Assembly: GCA_023434025.1 (NCBI GenBank)
Contig: JAEYTL010000025.1
Span: 107,911-171,910, forward strand
DNA length: 64,000 nt
Direction of reading: 5' to 3'
Source of the DNA: Bacteroidota bacterium
Lineage (GTDB): Bacteria > Bacteroidota > Bacteroidia > Flavobacteriales > Flavobacteriaceae
The notes beneath the pieces are model-generated. The model ran no database searches. It had not been told where the DNA came from and saw only the letters and a list, made by a program, of their open reading frames with translations. Shown piece after piece: positions 24,100 to 32,938 of this stretch (position 1 is the first letter of the stretch; each line of letters starts with the position of its first letter). A program made the translations under genes and the position numbers.

Positions 24100-25074
24100 A
24101 TGAGTAGAGGACCTATCAGTCAATTTATTGAAAAAAATTATCTTCATTTCAACGCCGCCGCTCTGGTTGATGCAGCCAAAGGATATGAACAGCACCTGCT
24201 GGAAAACGGAAAAATGATGATTACACTTGCCGGAGCCATGAGTACCGCCGAGTTGGGAAAATCATTAGCCGAGATGATTCGTCAGGACAAAGTGCACATC
24301 ATTTCCTGCACCGGGGCTAATTTAGAAGAAGATATTATGAACCTGGTCGCTCATAATTCGTATAAACGCGTTCCCAATTACCGCGATTTAAGTCCGCAGG
24401 AAGAATGGGATCTACTCGAAAACCATTACAACCGGGTCACAGACACCTGCATTCCGGAAGAAGAAGCGTTCCGCAGGCTGCAATCGCACCTGTATGACAT
24501 CTGGCATAATGCCGACTCAAAAGGTGAACGGTATTTTCCGCATGAATTCATGTATCAGATGATTAATTCCGGCGTTTTAAAACAATATTACGAAATCGAC
24601 CCGAAAGACTCCTGGATGGTTGCCGCAGCAGAAAAAAACCTGCCGATTGTTGTGCCCGGCTGGGAAGACAGCACAATGGGGAATATTTTTGCTTCTTACT
24701 GCATCAAAGGGGAATTTAAACCCACTACCATGAAAAGCGGAATTGAATACATGATGTGGCTGGCTGATTGGTACCCTAAAAACGCAACCGGAAAAGGAGT
24801 AGGTTTCTTCCAGATCGGAGGAGGAATTGCAGGAGATTTCCCGATTTGTGTCGTGCCGATGCTTTACCAGGACATGGAAATGCACGATATACCGTTCTGG
24901 AGCTATTTCTGTCAGATTTCAGACTCTACCACCAGTTACGGTTCCTATTCCGGAGCTGTTCCGAATGAAAAAATTACCTGGGGTAAGTTAGATATTACCA
25001 CACCCAAATTTATTATAGAATCCGATGCTACCATCGTAGCCCCATTAATATTTGCTTACTTACTTGATTTATAA
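24100..25074 (+). CDS. Deoxyhypusine synthase-like protein
   Basis: The protein has 324 residues of the deoxyhypusine synthase family. Seen: ITLAGAMSTAELGKSLAEMI, ISCTGANLEEDI, VPGWEDSTMGN, GGGIAGDFPI and, near the end, SGAVPNEKITWGKL. The Lys of WGK (about 296) corresponds to the aminobutyl-accepting lysine. Bacteria lack the eIF5A substrate, so bacterial members probably make another spermidine- or putrescine-derived product such as homospermidine; this is family knowledge with unsettled function. Pairing with an arginine decarboxylase supports a polyamine role. Confidence 0.85.
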   Translation: MSRGPISQFIEKNYLHFNAAALVDAAKGYEQHLLENGKMMITLAGAMSTAELGKSLAEMIRQDKVHIISCTGANLEEDIMNLVAHNSYKRVPNYRDLSPQEEWDLLENHYNRVTDTCIPEEEAFRRLQSHLYDIWHNADSKGERYFPHEFMYQMINSGVLKQYYEIDPKDSWMVAAAEKNLPIVVPGWEDSTMGNIFASYCIKGEFKPTTMKSGIEYMMWLADWYPKNATGKGVGFFQIGGGIAGDFPICVVPMLYQDMEMHDIPFWSYFCQISDSTTSYGSYSGAVPNEKITWGKLDITTPKFIIESDATIVAPLIFAYLLDL

Positions 25075-25085
25075 CAGATTTTTTT

Positions 25086-25526
25086 ATGAGAAGAATTATT
25101 GTTGATTATGCTAAATTAACGAATGATATCCTATCGATGTTGGTGGAAAAGTTTCCCGACGGGTATGAGGATACCGATATCATCCGTTTCCGAAATGCTC
25201 AGAATGAATTAATCGAAGCAGTGGAAGTCAGAACAGAAGACACCATTTATCTGGTTAAAGTCAGTAAAAAACTGGCCACCCGAATTGAGAACTTTGAAGA
25301 AGATGAAGATCTGGATGTTGAAGTAGAATCAATTGCACCGGTTAAAGGCCTTGGTCTGGATGACGACATTGAAGAAGTTGACGTGAATGACGAAGACGAA
25401 GACACGGACGACGACGATATAGAAATTGATCCGCTTAAAGATGCCGGAGGTTCTGATGACGATGAAGACGACGATGATTTTGATGACGAGCCTTCTGACG
25501 AAGAAGAAGATGACGAAGAATACTAA
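25086..25526 (+). CDS. Conserved acidic protein of unknown function
   Basis: The protein has 146 residues. Residues 1-75 form a compact domain (DYAKLTNDILSMLVEKFPDG, DIIRFRNAQNELIEAVEV). Residues ~90-146 are almost only Asp and Glu with a few Ser and Gly. Proteins of this kind are common in Flavobacteriaceae and are annotated as hypothetical. The acidic tail recalls the RNA polymerase delta subunit or nucleic-acid mimics, but nothing proves such a role. It begins 11 bases after the preceding gene and ends at a strong terminator, so it probably shares that transcript. Confidence 0.75.
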   Translation: MRRIIVDYAKLTNDILSMLVEKFPDGYEDTDIIRFRNAQNELIEAVEVRTEDTIYLVKVSKKLATRIENFEEDEDLDVEVESIAPVKGLGLDDDIEEVDVNDEDEDTDDDDIEIDPLKDAGGSDDDEDDDDFDDEPSDEEEDDEEY

Positions 25527-25556
25527 ACAAGAGCCCTTTCAGGGCTCTTGTTGTTT
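25527..25556. terminator. Intrinsic terminator between convergent genes
   Basis: Perfect 11-bp stem ACAAGAGCCCT (25527-25537) / AGGGCTCTTGT (25541-25551) with loop TTC, followed by TGTTTTT. It ends the plus-strand unit and lies at the 3' end of the minus-strand birA. Confidence 0.85.
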
Positions 25557-26285
25557 TTAGTACAGCATTTTAATTTCTTTAACCCCAAAAGAAACAACCG
25601 CCTCATTTTCCAGTAAAACAGTCAACAAACCATCTGACGAAACCTGCTGGATGATACCCATGAACTTCTCTCCTTTTCTGTTCTCAAATGCCATGGGCAC
25701 ACCCCGCTTAAACAGCTTCTGATGATAGAGATCCCAAATGGAGTCCGGTTGTACAGTCACTTTCTGAACAAACTGTCTGATGGCAGTACAAAGTTGTTGC
25801 AATAATGCATCCAGCTCATAATCAACCCGGGTTATCATTTTTAATGAAGCCGCATGGGGAACCTGCTCAAAACCAAGCTGGTTTACATTTAAACCAATGC
25901 CCACAACAGAAAACACATCGCCATCCGGCTTAAAACTGTTTTCAATCAAAATACCGCCGATTTTATAGTTACCTGACATTATGTCGTTTGGCCATTTAAC
26001 CGCTACAGACGGAATTCTGTACTTTTCTAAAACAGAAAGTATCGCTAAAGAAACCACAATATTAAATGTATAAAGCTGTTCGACCGCAACAATTAAATCT
26101 TTTATCAAAATACTGAATGTCAGGTTTTTGCCAGGATCAGACAGCCAGACAGACCCCATTTGACCTTTCCCTTGGGTTTGGCTAACAGCCGTCACTACCG
26201 TATAATTTGTAACCACCTGTCGGGTTAGTAAAGCCTTTAAATAATCATTGGTAGAATTTATGGCACTCAGTTTGATGATATCCAT
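25557..26285 (-). CDS. birA: Biotin--[acetyl-CoA-carboxylase] ligase
   Basis: The protein has 242 residues and is a single-function biotin protein ligase without the N-terminal repressor domain of E. coli BirA. Seen: STNDYLKALL, the adenylate-binding loop QTQGKGQMGSVW (GRGR-type loop with changes), KWPNDIM with the catalytic lysine, KIGGILIE and GIGLNVNQ. It attaches biotin to carboxylase carrier domains in the cytoplasm. It is divergent from rsfS, an arrangement common in Flavobacteria. The two starts are 94 bases apart. Confidence 0.93.
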   Translation of the reverse strand: MDIIKLSAINSTNDYLKALLTRQVVTNYTVVTAVSQTQGKGQMGSVWLSDPGKNLTFSILIKDLIVAVEQLYTFNIVVSLAILSVLEKYRIPSVAVKWPNDIMSGNYKIGGILIENSFKPDGDVFSVVGIGLNVNQLGFEQVPHAASLKMITRVDYELDALLQQLCTAIRQFVQKVTVQPDSIWDLYHQKLFKRGVPMAFENRKGEKFMGIIQQVSSDGLLTVLLENEAVVSFGVKEIKMLY

Positions 26286-26379
26286 AGAAATAAATTATAT
26301 AAAAATCGTTCTAAAGTTGTGTTAAGCTTCAAAAATAAACACAAATTTTGATAACTTTGCGAAAATATTAAAATAGTAA

Positions 26380-26751
26380 ATGGCGAATAAGAAAGTTAGT
26401 AAAGATGAGTTGCTGGTAAACATCATCAAAGGAATTGAAGAAGTTAAGGGAAATGACATCGACATTTTAGATTTAAGGGAAATCGAAAATACCGTCTGCG
26501 ATTATTTTATCATCTGCAACGGTAACTCCAATACACAGGTTAACGCCATCGTTAACTCCGTTCAGAAAACCGTTTCTAAACAATTAAAAGACAAACCCTG
26601 GCATGTGGAAGGTACTGACAATGCCGAGTGGGTTTTAATGGACTATGTGGACATCGTTGTGCATGTATTTCAAAAGCATGTACGTGAATTCTATAATATC
26701 GAAGGGCTATGGGGCGATGCTAAAATCACCACTATACCGAACAAAATTTAA
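26380..26751 (+). CDS. rsfS: Ribosomal silencing factor RsfS
   Basis: The protein has 123 residues. The RsfS/DUF143 core is clear: DILDLREIENTVCDYFIICNGNSNTQVNAI (residues ~27-56), then WHVEGTDNAEWVLMDYVDIVVHVF and YNIEGLWGDA. It binds ribosomal protein uL14 and blocks subunit joining under starvation. TAACTTTG at 26352-26359 is a good -7 promoter box 20 bases before the start. ftsH follows 25 bases after the stop, so the two are probably cotranscribed. Confidence 0.94.
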   Translation: MANKKVSKDELLVNIIKGIEEVKGNDIDILDLREIENTVCDYFIICNGNSNTQVNAIVNSVQKTVSKQLKDKPWHVEGTDNAEWVLMDYVDIVVHVFQKHVREFYNIEGLWGDAKITTIPNKI

Positions 26752-26776
26752 AAATTGCTAAAGAAGAAAACCGATA

Positions 26777-28738
26777 ATGTCAAAAGAAAATAATTCTGCA
26801 CCAAACCCAAACCCGAATAAATTTAAATTTAACCCATGGCTGGTTTATTTTATTGTTGCCGGGATTTTTATTTTTATCAGTATTATCTCCGGCGGAAGTT
26901 CATTCCAGGAACCGGGAAAATTAACCATTTCAAAATTCAATGAATACCTTGAAAAAGGAGAAATTGAAAAAGTATTGGTGTACAGCAAAGGCGAAAACCT
27001 GAGTGAAGCAGAAATTTACATGACCAAAGAGGCTTTGAAAGACAAAAAGCACAAAGACGTTGTGAAAGATGTTTTAGGCCGTGAAAACAAAGGAGCACAC
27101 TATCTTTTGCCTAATATTGGCGACACTAAACTGTTTCAGGACAAACTGGAACAAGCCAAGAAAGAGAACAAATTAGCCGATTACAACTACCTGGTCAAAA
27201 GCAACTGGTCCGGCATACTGATTAATTTATTACCCATCATCCTCATTGTCGTAATCTGGATTATCATCATGCGTAGAATGTCCGGCGGCGGTGCTGGCGG
27301 CGGCGGCGGACAAATCTTTAACATCGGTAAATCAAGAGCCAAACTGTTTGATGAAAAAACGGATGTGAAAGTAACATTTAAAGACGTTGCCGGGTTAGAA
27401 GGAGCAAAAGAAGAGGTTCAGGAAATTGTTGAATTCCTGAAAAATCCTGAAAAATACACCAATTTAGGCGGTAAAATCCCCAAAGGAGCTTTGCTGGTAG
27501 GTCCTCCCGGAACCGGAAAAACATTGCTAGCAAAAGCCGTGGCCGGCGAAGCCAAAGTGCCCTTCTTCTCATTGTCAGGTTCTGACTTCGTGGAAATGTT
27601 TGTGGGAGTCGGTGCTTCCAGAGTACGGGACTTGTTTAAACAAGCTAAAGACAAATCACCCGCCATTATCTTTATTGATGAAATTGATGCCGTGGGAAGA
27701 GCCCGCGGAAAGAATAACTTTTCTGGCTCAAACGACGAAAGAGAAAATACACTGAACCAGTTGCTGACCGAAATGGATGGTTTTGGTACCAACACTAACG
27801 TAATCGTACTGGCAGCTACTAACCGGGCAGATGTGCTGGACAAAGCATTAATGCGGGCAGGGCGTTTTGACCGCCAGATTTATGTGGATTTACCGGACAT
27901 TCGCGAGCGTAAAGAAATTTTTGAAGTACATTTAGGCCCTTTAAAAAAAGAAGAAGGATTAGATACCGAATTTTTAGCGAAACAAACCCCTGGATTTTCC
28001 GGAGCCGATATTGCAAACGTTTGTAACGAAGCCGCTTTGATTGCAGCCCGAAACAATAAAAAAGCAGTCGGCAGGCAGGATTTTCTGGATGCCGTTGACC
28101 GGATTGTGGGCGGATTAGAAAAGAAAAACAAAATTGTAACACCCGAAGAAAAACGAGCCATTGCCACTCACGAAGCTGGTCATGCCACCGTAAGCTGGAT
28201 GCTGGAACATGCCGCACCGCTCGTAAAAGTAACCATCGTACCAAGAGGCCAAAGCCTTGGAGCTGCCTGGTATTTACCGGAAGAAAGACTAATTGTACGC
28301 CCCGACCAGATGCTCGATGAAATGTGTGCCACCATGGGCGGAAGAGCTGCCGAAAAAGTAATCTTCAACAAAATTTCAACCGGAGCGTTGAGCGATCTGG
28401 AAAAAGTAACCAAACAGGCCCGGGCCATGGTGACCATTTACGGTTTGAATGATAAATTAGGAAACATTACCTATTATGATTCATCCGGACAAAGCGAATA
28501 TAATTTTTCAAAACCTTACTCAGAAGAAACAGCTGTGGCTATCGACAAAGAGATCTCTAATTTAATTGAAGGCCAATACCAGAGAGCCATCAAATTGTTG
28601 GAGGAAAACAAAGACAAACTGATCCAGCTGGCCGATATTTTAATTGAAAAAGAAGTGATTTTTAAAGACGATTTAGAAGCCATTTTCGGCAAGCGGCCCT
28701 TTGGGGACGAAAACCATGTGTCGGTCGGAATCGTCTAA
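26777..28738 (+). CDS. ftsH: ATP-dependent zinc metalloprotease FtsH
   Basis: The protein has 653 residues and is membrane-anchored, with helices near residues 15-35 and 148-165. A glycine-rich linker is followed by the AAA domain: GPPGTGKTLLAKAVAGEA (Walker A), FIDEIDAVGRARG (Walker B), and the second region of homology around NVIVLAATNRADVLDKALMR. The protease domain holds THEAGHATVSW with the zinc HExxH and a distal Asp in STGALSDLEKVT. It degrades damaged membrane proteins and regulators. Length and domain order are normal. It ends at a strong terminator. Confidence 0.96.
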   Translation: MSKENNSAPNPNPNKFKFNPWLVYFIVAGIFIFISIISGGSSFQEPGKLTISKFNEYLEKGEIEKVLVYSKGENLSEAEIYMTKEALKDKKHKDVVKDVLGRENKGAHYLLPNIGDTKLFQDKLEQAKKENKLADYNYLVKSNWSGILINLLPIILIVVIWIIIMRRMSGGGAGGGGGQIFNIGKSRAKLFDEKTDVKVTFKDVAGLEGAKEEVQEIVEFLKNPEKYTNLGGKIPKGALLVGPPGTGKTLLAKAVAGEAKVPFFSLSGSDFVEMFVGVGASRVRDLFKQAKDKSPAIIFIDEIDAVGRARGKNNFSGSNDERENTLNQLLTEMDGFGTNTNVIVLAATNRADVLDKALMRAGRFDRQIYVDLPDIRERKEIFEVHLGPLKKEEGLDTEFLAKQTPGFSGADIANVCNEAALIAARNNKKAVGRQDFLDAVDRIVGGLEKKNKIVTPEEKRAIATHEAGHATVSWMLEHAAPLVKVTIVPRGQSLGAAWYLPEERLIVRPDQMLDEMCATMGGRAAEKVIFNKISTGALSDLEKVTKQARAMVTIYGLNDKLGNITYYDSSGQSEYNFSKPYSEETAVAIDKEISNLIEGQYQRAIKLLEENKDKLIQLADILIEKEVIFKDDLEAIFGKRPFGDENHVSVGIV

Positions 28739-28764
28739 ATAGTTTTATTTTGACCAAAAAGCAC

Positions 28765-28808
28765 AAAAAACTCAATTCAATGTCATTTTTGAATTGAGTT
28801 TTTTTTAT
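28765..28808 (+). terminator. Intrinsic terminator after ftsH
   Basis: Perfect 16-bp stem AAAAAACTCAATTCAA (28765-28780) / its complement (28789-28804), with an eight-base loop and a T-run. TATCTTTG at 28806-28813 directly overlaps its end and is a likely -7 box for the next unit. Confidence 0.85.
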
Positions 28809-28853
28809 CTTTGAACGATTTCAATTACGAATAGCAGAATTGTTTAAAAAAGT

Positions 28854-29456
28854 ATGAGTCTTTTTAAAAAATTATTTGGTGCCGGAAACGATGCTTCTGA
28901 TGAAAGTAAGGAGAAAGAAGCAAGTCCGTTTAACCCCGAATCCAAAATTCCGGTGGACGAAATGTTTACTTTCAATTTTAAAAAAAATGGAGGTAAATTT
29001 TTGTATTGCGAGAATTTAGAGGAAATAAATGAACAATTTTTGAATATCCTGGAAGAAAATGACTGGTTTGAATGCGAAGCCGTTTGCTACGAACCCAAAC
29101 TGTATCATTTTTTAGATGAAAATAAACTGACCTACAAAAATACAACCCAGCCGAAATTTCTTTTAGCCAGCTGTGAAAACCTGATAGCCGACGAAGGTTC
29201 GGTTTTACTGACCTCTAACCAGATCAAACAAAACAAGCCCCACGAATTACCGGCAAATATTGTTGTTTTTGCCACCACCAGCCAGATATTAGAGAGCAAA
29301 AGCGACGGTTTAAGGGAAATTAAAAAACGCTACGATAAAGATTACCCCACCAATATTACGACCATTAAATATTTTGAAAAAGCAAAAGAAGAAGATTTTC
29401 TTCACTATGGCAGTGCAGCTAAAAACCTGTATCTCCTGCTTTTAGAAGATCTATAA
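28854..29456 (+). CDS. LUD-domain protein (LutC/YkgG-like)
   Basis: The protein has 200 residues. The C-terminal two thirds fit the LUD domain of LutC/YkgG proteins: FLLASCENLIADEGSVLLTS, then LPANIVVFATTSQIL. In Bacteroidota this single-domain form is conserved next to ftsH and cdsA and is usually annotated as a lactate-utilisation-like protein. No LutA or LutB genes are nearby, so a role in lactate use is doubtful. It ends one base before cdsA, indicating a common transcript with the phospholipid genes. Confidence 0.75.
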   Translation: MSLFKKLFGAGNDASDESKEKEASPFNPESKIPVDEMFTFNFKKNGGKFLYCENLEEINEQFLNILEENDWFECEAVCYEPKLYHFLDENKLTYKNTTQPKFLLASCENLIADEGSVLLTSNQIKQNKPHELPANIVVFATTSQILESKSDGLREIKKRYDKDYPTNITTIKYFEKAKEEDFLHYGSAAKNLYLLLLEDL

Positions 29457-29457
29457 G

Positions 29458-30264
29458 ATGAATGAAACGCTTATAAGAGCTTTATCGGGTGCAGTCTATA
29501 TTCTTTTGTTATTAAGCTGCATACTTTACTCAAACATTACCTTCTACATTTTGTTTGGTCTTTTTATGGCACTGGCTGTACTTGAGTTCTGCAAGCTGGT
29601 AAAACTCAACTTCATTATACCACTCTTTCTGGCCATTGCAAGTTATGCCCTTTTTTACAATGTCCCGTTCCATCCGTTGTATGACGGAATAATCACGGTA
29701 ATCAGCATAGTGGTTTCTATACAACTGGCCGTCTTTCTTTTTTCAAAAAAAGACAAAACATTCAAAGAATATGAAAAATGGCTGTATGTAATCGGTTATA
29801 TCATTCTTCCTTTTATTATTTTAACCAAAATACCCATTGGTGCCAAAGGGTATAACCCCAGAATATTGGTTGGTATTTTTATTCTAATCTGGACTAATGA
29901 CACATTTGCCTATGTAGTGGGTAAATCAATCGGAAAGCACAAGCTCTTTGAACGTATATCTCCCAAAAAGACCATCGAAGGCTTTTTGGGCGGTTTAACC
30001 TTCAGTATTTTAGGCAGTATAGCCATTGCAAAATTCTTTATCGGAACCTCCAATATCGGAATTTGGATTGGAATAGCCATATTAGTTAGTATATTTGCAA
30101 CATTAGGTGATTTAATACAGTCAAAATTTAAACGTCTGGCCGGTGTGAAAGACAGCGGAAAAATAATGCCCGGTCACGGAGGCGTTCTGGATCGGTTAGA
30201 CAGTATAATTTATGTAGCACCGTTCATTTTTTTGTTTTATCAAATTTTAAATTATGTTTCATAA
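29458..30264 (+). CDS. cdsA: Phosphatidate cytidylyltransferase
   Basis: The protein has 268 residues with about seven or eight membrane helices. The CDP-diglyceride synthetase signature is complete near the C-terminus: SKFKRLAGVKDSGK followed by PGHGGVLDRLDS. FAYVVGKSIGKHK and SPKKTIEGFLGG are also typical. It makes CDP-diacylglycerol from CTP and phosphatidate in the inner membrane. The start of psd lies 11 bases inside its 3' end, so the two are coupled. Confidence 0.94.
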   Translation: MNETLIRALSGAVYILLLLSCILYSNITFYILFGLFMALAVLEFCKLVKLNFIIPLFLAIASYALFYNVPFHPLYDGIITVISIVVSIQLAVFLFSKKDKTFKEYEKWLYVIGYIILPFIILTKIPIGAKGYNPRILVGIFILIWTNDTFAYVVGKSIGKHKLFERISPKKTIEGFLGGLTFSILGSIAIAKFFIGTSNIGIWIGIAILVSIFATLGDLIQSKFKRLAGVKDSGKIMPGHGGVLDRLDSIIYVAPFIFLFYQILNYVS

Positions 30265-30904
30265 AGAAGGAGCAAAGATTATTTTAGCAGCTACAATCAG
30301 TGTAGCGGCCATCATTTTATTGGCAGATTATTTTATAACCTTAACCTGGTTGAAAATGACCATTCAGATCATCGGGTTGATTTTTTTGATCCTCATCTTG
30401 CAGTTTTTCAGAAACCCGAAAAGAGTGACCCCAAATAACGATCAGCACGTCATTGCTCCTGTTGACGGAAAAGTAGTCGTAATCGAAGAGGTTGAGGAAC
30501 CCGAATATTTTAAAGACAAAAGATTGCAGGTCTCCATTTTTATGTCGCCCGTTAACGTGCATGTAACCCGTTATGCCGTAAACGGAAAAATCAATTTCAG
30601 CAAGTACCATCCGGGTAAATATTTAGTGGCCTGGCATCCGAAAGCCAGCAGTGAGAACGAACGCACAACCGTAGTTATAGAAAACAGGGTTTTCGGCGAA
30701 ATCCTCTACCGCCAGGTTGCCGGAGCTCTGGCACGAAGGATTATAAATTATGCCACGGAGGGCACAATGGTGAAACAAGGTGCCGATGCCGGTTTTATAA
30801 AATTTGGTTCGAGAGTAGATTTATTCTTACCTTTAGGTACTAAAATAAATGTTCGTTTAAACCAGACTGTAAAAGGAGGTGAAACCGTTGTAGCCGAAAA
30901 GTAA
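30254..30904 (+). CDS. psd: Phosphatidylserine decarboxylase (short, Asd type)
   Basis: The protein has 216 residues with two N-terminal membrane helices (residues ~10-55). The decarboxylase fold follows: ISPVDGKV-like APVDGKVV, SIFMSPVNVHVTRYAVNG, and near the C-terminus KFGSRVDLFLP. The Gly-Ser of this last motif is the self-cleavage site giving the pyruvoyl group. It makes phosphatidylethanolamine and acts just after CdsA and PS synthase in the pathway. It overlaps cdsA by 11 bases and is one base before the acyl-CoA-binding protein gene. Confidence 0.93.
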   Translation: MFHKEGAKIILAATISVAAIILLADYFITLTWLKMTIQIIGLIFLILILQFFRNPKRVTPNNDQHVIAPVDGKVVVIEEVEEPEYFKDKRLQVSIFMSPVNVHVTRYAVNGKINFSKYHPGKYLVAWHPKASSENERTTVVIENRVFGEILYRQVAGALARRIINYATEGTMVKQGADAGFIKFGSRVDLFLPLGTKINVRLNQTVKGGETVVAEK

Positions 30905-30905
30905 C

Positions 30906-31178
30906 ATGACGGAAAAAGATTTAGATACCCGTTTTCAGGAGGCTTTTGAAAAAGCTTCCAGCATGACCGAAGCATTACCGCAGGATGTTATGCTACGGAT
31001 TTATGCCTATTATAAACAAGCCACCTACGGAACAATAGGACACAAACAACTAAACAACAATGATTTGCGAAATGCTTTTAAAACCAATGCATGGATGCAG
31101 ATCAGTCACATTACGCCGGATGAAGCCAAAGAACGCTATATTGAAACTATTAATTCATTACTCAATAAAAAAAAATAA
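30906..31178 (+). CDS. Acyl-CoA-binding protein
   Basis: The protein has 90 residues with the full ACBP four-helix pattern: FQEAFEKASSMTEALPQD, LRIYAYYKQATYGTIG, then NDLRNAFKTNAWMQI. It binds long-chain acyl-CoA in the cytoplasm. The fit with cdsA and psd before it suggests supply of acyl groups to phospholipid synthesis. ACBP is mainly eukaryotic but recurs in Bacteroidota. The following superoxide dismutase starts four bases after its stop. Confidence 0.92.
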   Translation: MTEKDLDTRFQEAFEKASSMTEALPQDVMLRIYAYYKQATYGTIGHKQLNNNDLRNAFKTNAWMQISHITPDEAKERYIETINSLLNKKK

Positions 31179-31182
31179 TATC

Positions 31183-31956
31183 ATGAAAAAACTAATGCTA
31201 GCAGCCTGCATAGCAACAACATTGCTAAGCTGCAACAACAGTAAAAAATTAGACGAAGTGGTTGAAGTTCCTCTTCCGGAAAAAGAAGAAACAGTAGTTG
31301 AAATGGGTAATCCGGCCGATGTAAAAGTTGACGAAGGCGGTGCCTTTGAAATGATTCCATTGCCTTATGCCTATAATGCCTTAGAGCCTTATATTGATGC
31401 TAAAACCATGGAAATTCACTTCTCAAAACATCATTTGGGTTATGCCAACAACCTGAACAAAGCCATTGCCGGGACAGAAATGGCCAACATGTCTATTGAA
31501 GACATCTTAAAGAAACTGGATCCTGAGAACAAAGCGGTACGCAATAACGGTGGCGGATATTACAACCATAATTTCTTTTGGGAAATCATGGCGGCCAACA
31601 AAGGAGGCGAACCAACCGGTGCCCTTGCTGAAGCCATCGCAAAAGATTTCGGAAGTTTTGCCGATTTTAAAACACAATTTACAGAGGCCGGTATGAAACA
31701 GTTCGGTTCGGGCTGGGCATGGTTAGTGGTCGATAAAGCCGGTAAACTAACAATTATTACTACTGCCAACCAGGATAATCCGTTAATGACCCGATTAGGA
31801 AATACAGGAACGCCGGTTCTGGCTGTTGATGTATGGGAACATGCCTATTATTTAAAGCACCAGAACAAAAGAAAAGATTATTTAGAAGGATTCTTTAATG
31901 TAATCAATTGGGATAAAGTAACGGAAAAATATGCCGCCGCTACGGTCGCAAAATAA
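31183..31956 (+). CDS. Exported superoxide dismutase lipoprotein (Fe/Mn)
   Basis: The protein has 257 residues. The start at ATG 31183 gives a signal peptide and lipobox (TTLLSC, Cys ~19), then a ~40-residue Glu/Val-rich linker and a full Fe/Mn-SOD. Metal ligands: HFSKHH, the NHNFFW His, and Asp and His of AVDVWEHAYYLKH. GSGWAWL is also typical. It removes superoxide; lipid anchoring would place it in the periplasm or at the outer membrane. Fe versus Mn use is not decided by sequence. An earlier in-frame ATG at 31060 lies inside the ACBP gene and would spoil the signal peptide. Confidence 0.92.
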   Translation: MKKLMLAACIATTLLSCNNSKKLDEVVEVPLPEKEETVVEMGNPADVKVDEGGAFEMIPLPYAYNALEPYIDAKTMEIHFSKHHLGYANNLNKAIAGTEMANMSIEDILKKLDPENKAVRNNGGGYYNHNFFWEIMAANKGGEPTGALAEAIAKDFGSFADFKTQFTEAGMKQFGSGWAWLVVDKAGKLTIITTANQDNPLMTRLGNTGTPVLAVDVWEHAYYLKHQNKRKDYLEGFFNVINWDKVTEKYAAATVAK

Positions 31957-31973
31957 AAATATTTTAACTGTGT

Positions 31974-32012
31974 AAAAAAGGTTTGTTGATCCGGATCAAT
32001 AGACCTTTTTTT
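31974..32012. terminator. Bidirectional terminator between convergent genes
   Basis: AAAAAAGGT (31974-31982) pairs with ACCTTTTTT (32003-32011), enclosing an inner TTGATCC/GGATCAA hairpin. It serves the SOD gene and the minus-strand gene that ends at 32011. Confidence 0.7.
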
Positions 32013-32565
32013 ATTTTTCAACTTTCCGTTCCAGGATCACTTCCACCGGGCGGTTTGTTCTCGGCCCGAATTGCTGGGCCTGTCGCTCATTTTCAGAAGA
32101 ACACAAAATATACATGTTAAACGGATAAAGCTGCAGGAGCTGTGTTTCAAAATGACCGCCGTTCGCATCGCCATCAACATCCTGAATCTTGATAAAATAG
32201 TTATCTGCCTTAAATGTATTGGAAACCGAAAGAAGATAATTCTCTCGGGCAAACGGAAAAAACCATTTGGATTCTGCTGTATCGGCGGTTACCTTATTTC
32301 CGGCTTTGTCAATTTTATAATTCAGTTTAAAAACCAGTGGTTCATTCCGGTTGGTCCAGCTCAGCAGGTTATTCACGTTGATAACATCCCTGCCCAAGCT
32401 GTCGGCAATGCTGATCCGCAATCCTTTAATGGTTTCTGAACTTCCTTTTTCGTGCACCTGAATCACCAGATACGATGTGAAATCATAACCGCAATGCTGG
32501 GCATTAATGACCTGTGTCCGGGCAGAAAAGGGAATGAGCAGTATAAATAAAAACAGAATTCTCAT
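32011..32565 (-). CDS. Exported protein of unknown function
   Basis: The protein has 184 residues with a signal peptide (MRILFLFILLIPFSARTQ). The mature protein contains one or two Cys and a beta-rich pattern (YDFTSYLVIQVHEKGS, FFPFARENYLLSVS). Its last part has YFIKIQDVDGDANGG. No named family is recognised, though similar short exported proteins are common in Flavobacteriaceae. It stands alone and is convergent with the SOD gene. Confidence 0.6.
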   Translation of the reverse strand: MRILFLFILLIPFSARTQVINAQHCGYDFTSYLVIQVHEKGSSETIKGLRISIADSLGRDVINVNNLLSWTNRNEPLVFKLNYKIDKAGNKVTADTAESKWFFPFARENYLLSVSNTFKADNYFIKIQDVDGDANGGHFETQLLQLYPFNMYILCSSENERQAQQFGPRTNRPVEVILERKVEK

Positions 32566-32938
32566 GATAATTTAATGATGTGTAAAGATACGAAAACAAA
32601 AGTTGTTCCAAATAATAGAATGCGGATTAAACAGCTGAGCAAAGCTGAACGCCGGTGAAAGCCGGGGTTAAAATTGTTTGCAAAAAAACCGCCTGCTTTG
32701 CAGGATGTTTCTATTTGGACTTTACCATCTTTCGGAATGACAAAATCAGAGTACAAAAAAAGCACTCTTTTCAGAATGCTTCTTATCTATTTTTAATTAA
32801 ACACGGATTTTTTAGATGAATGTATTTCCGCTGATTTTGATCGTTTGGTATATAAAAGATTTAAAAAGGGTCCACTAGAGGAATATCTGTTTTAACAAAA
32901 TAATCCGCAACGTTAAACCTGAAACGTTCAACACCTAC
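32566..32938. other. Gene-free stretch between two minus-strand genes
   Basis: It contains a small hairpin CCTGCTTTGCAGG (32692-32704) and A/T runs. A minus-strand frame of 67 codons here has no signal of being coding. Nothing else supportable is seen. Confidence 0.5.
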
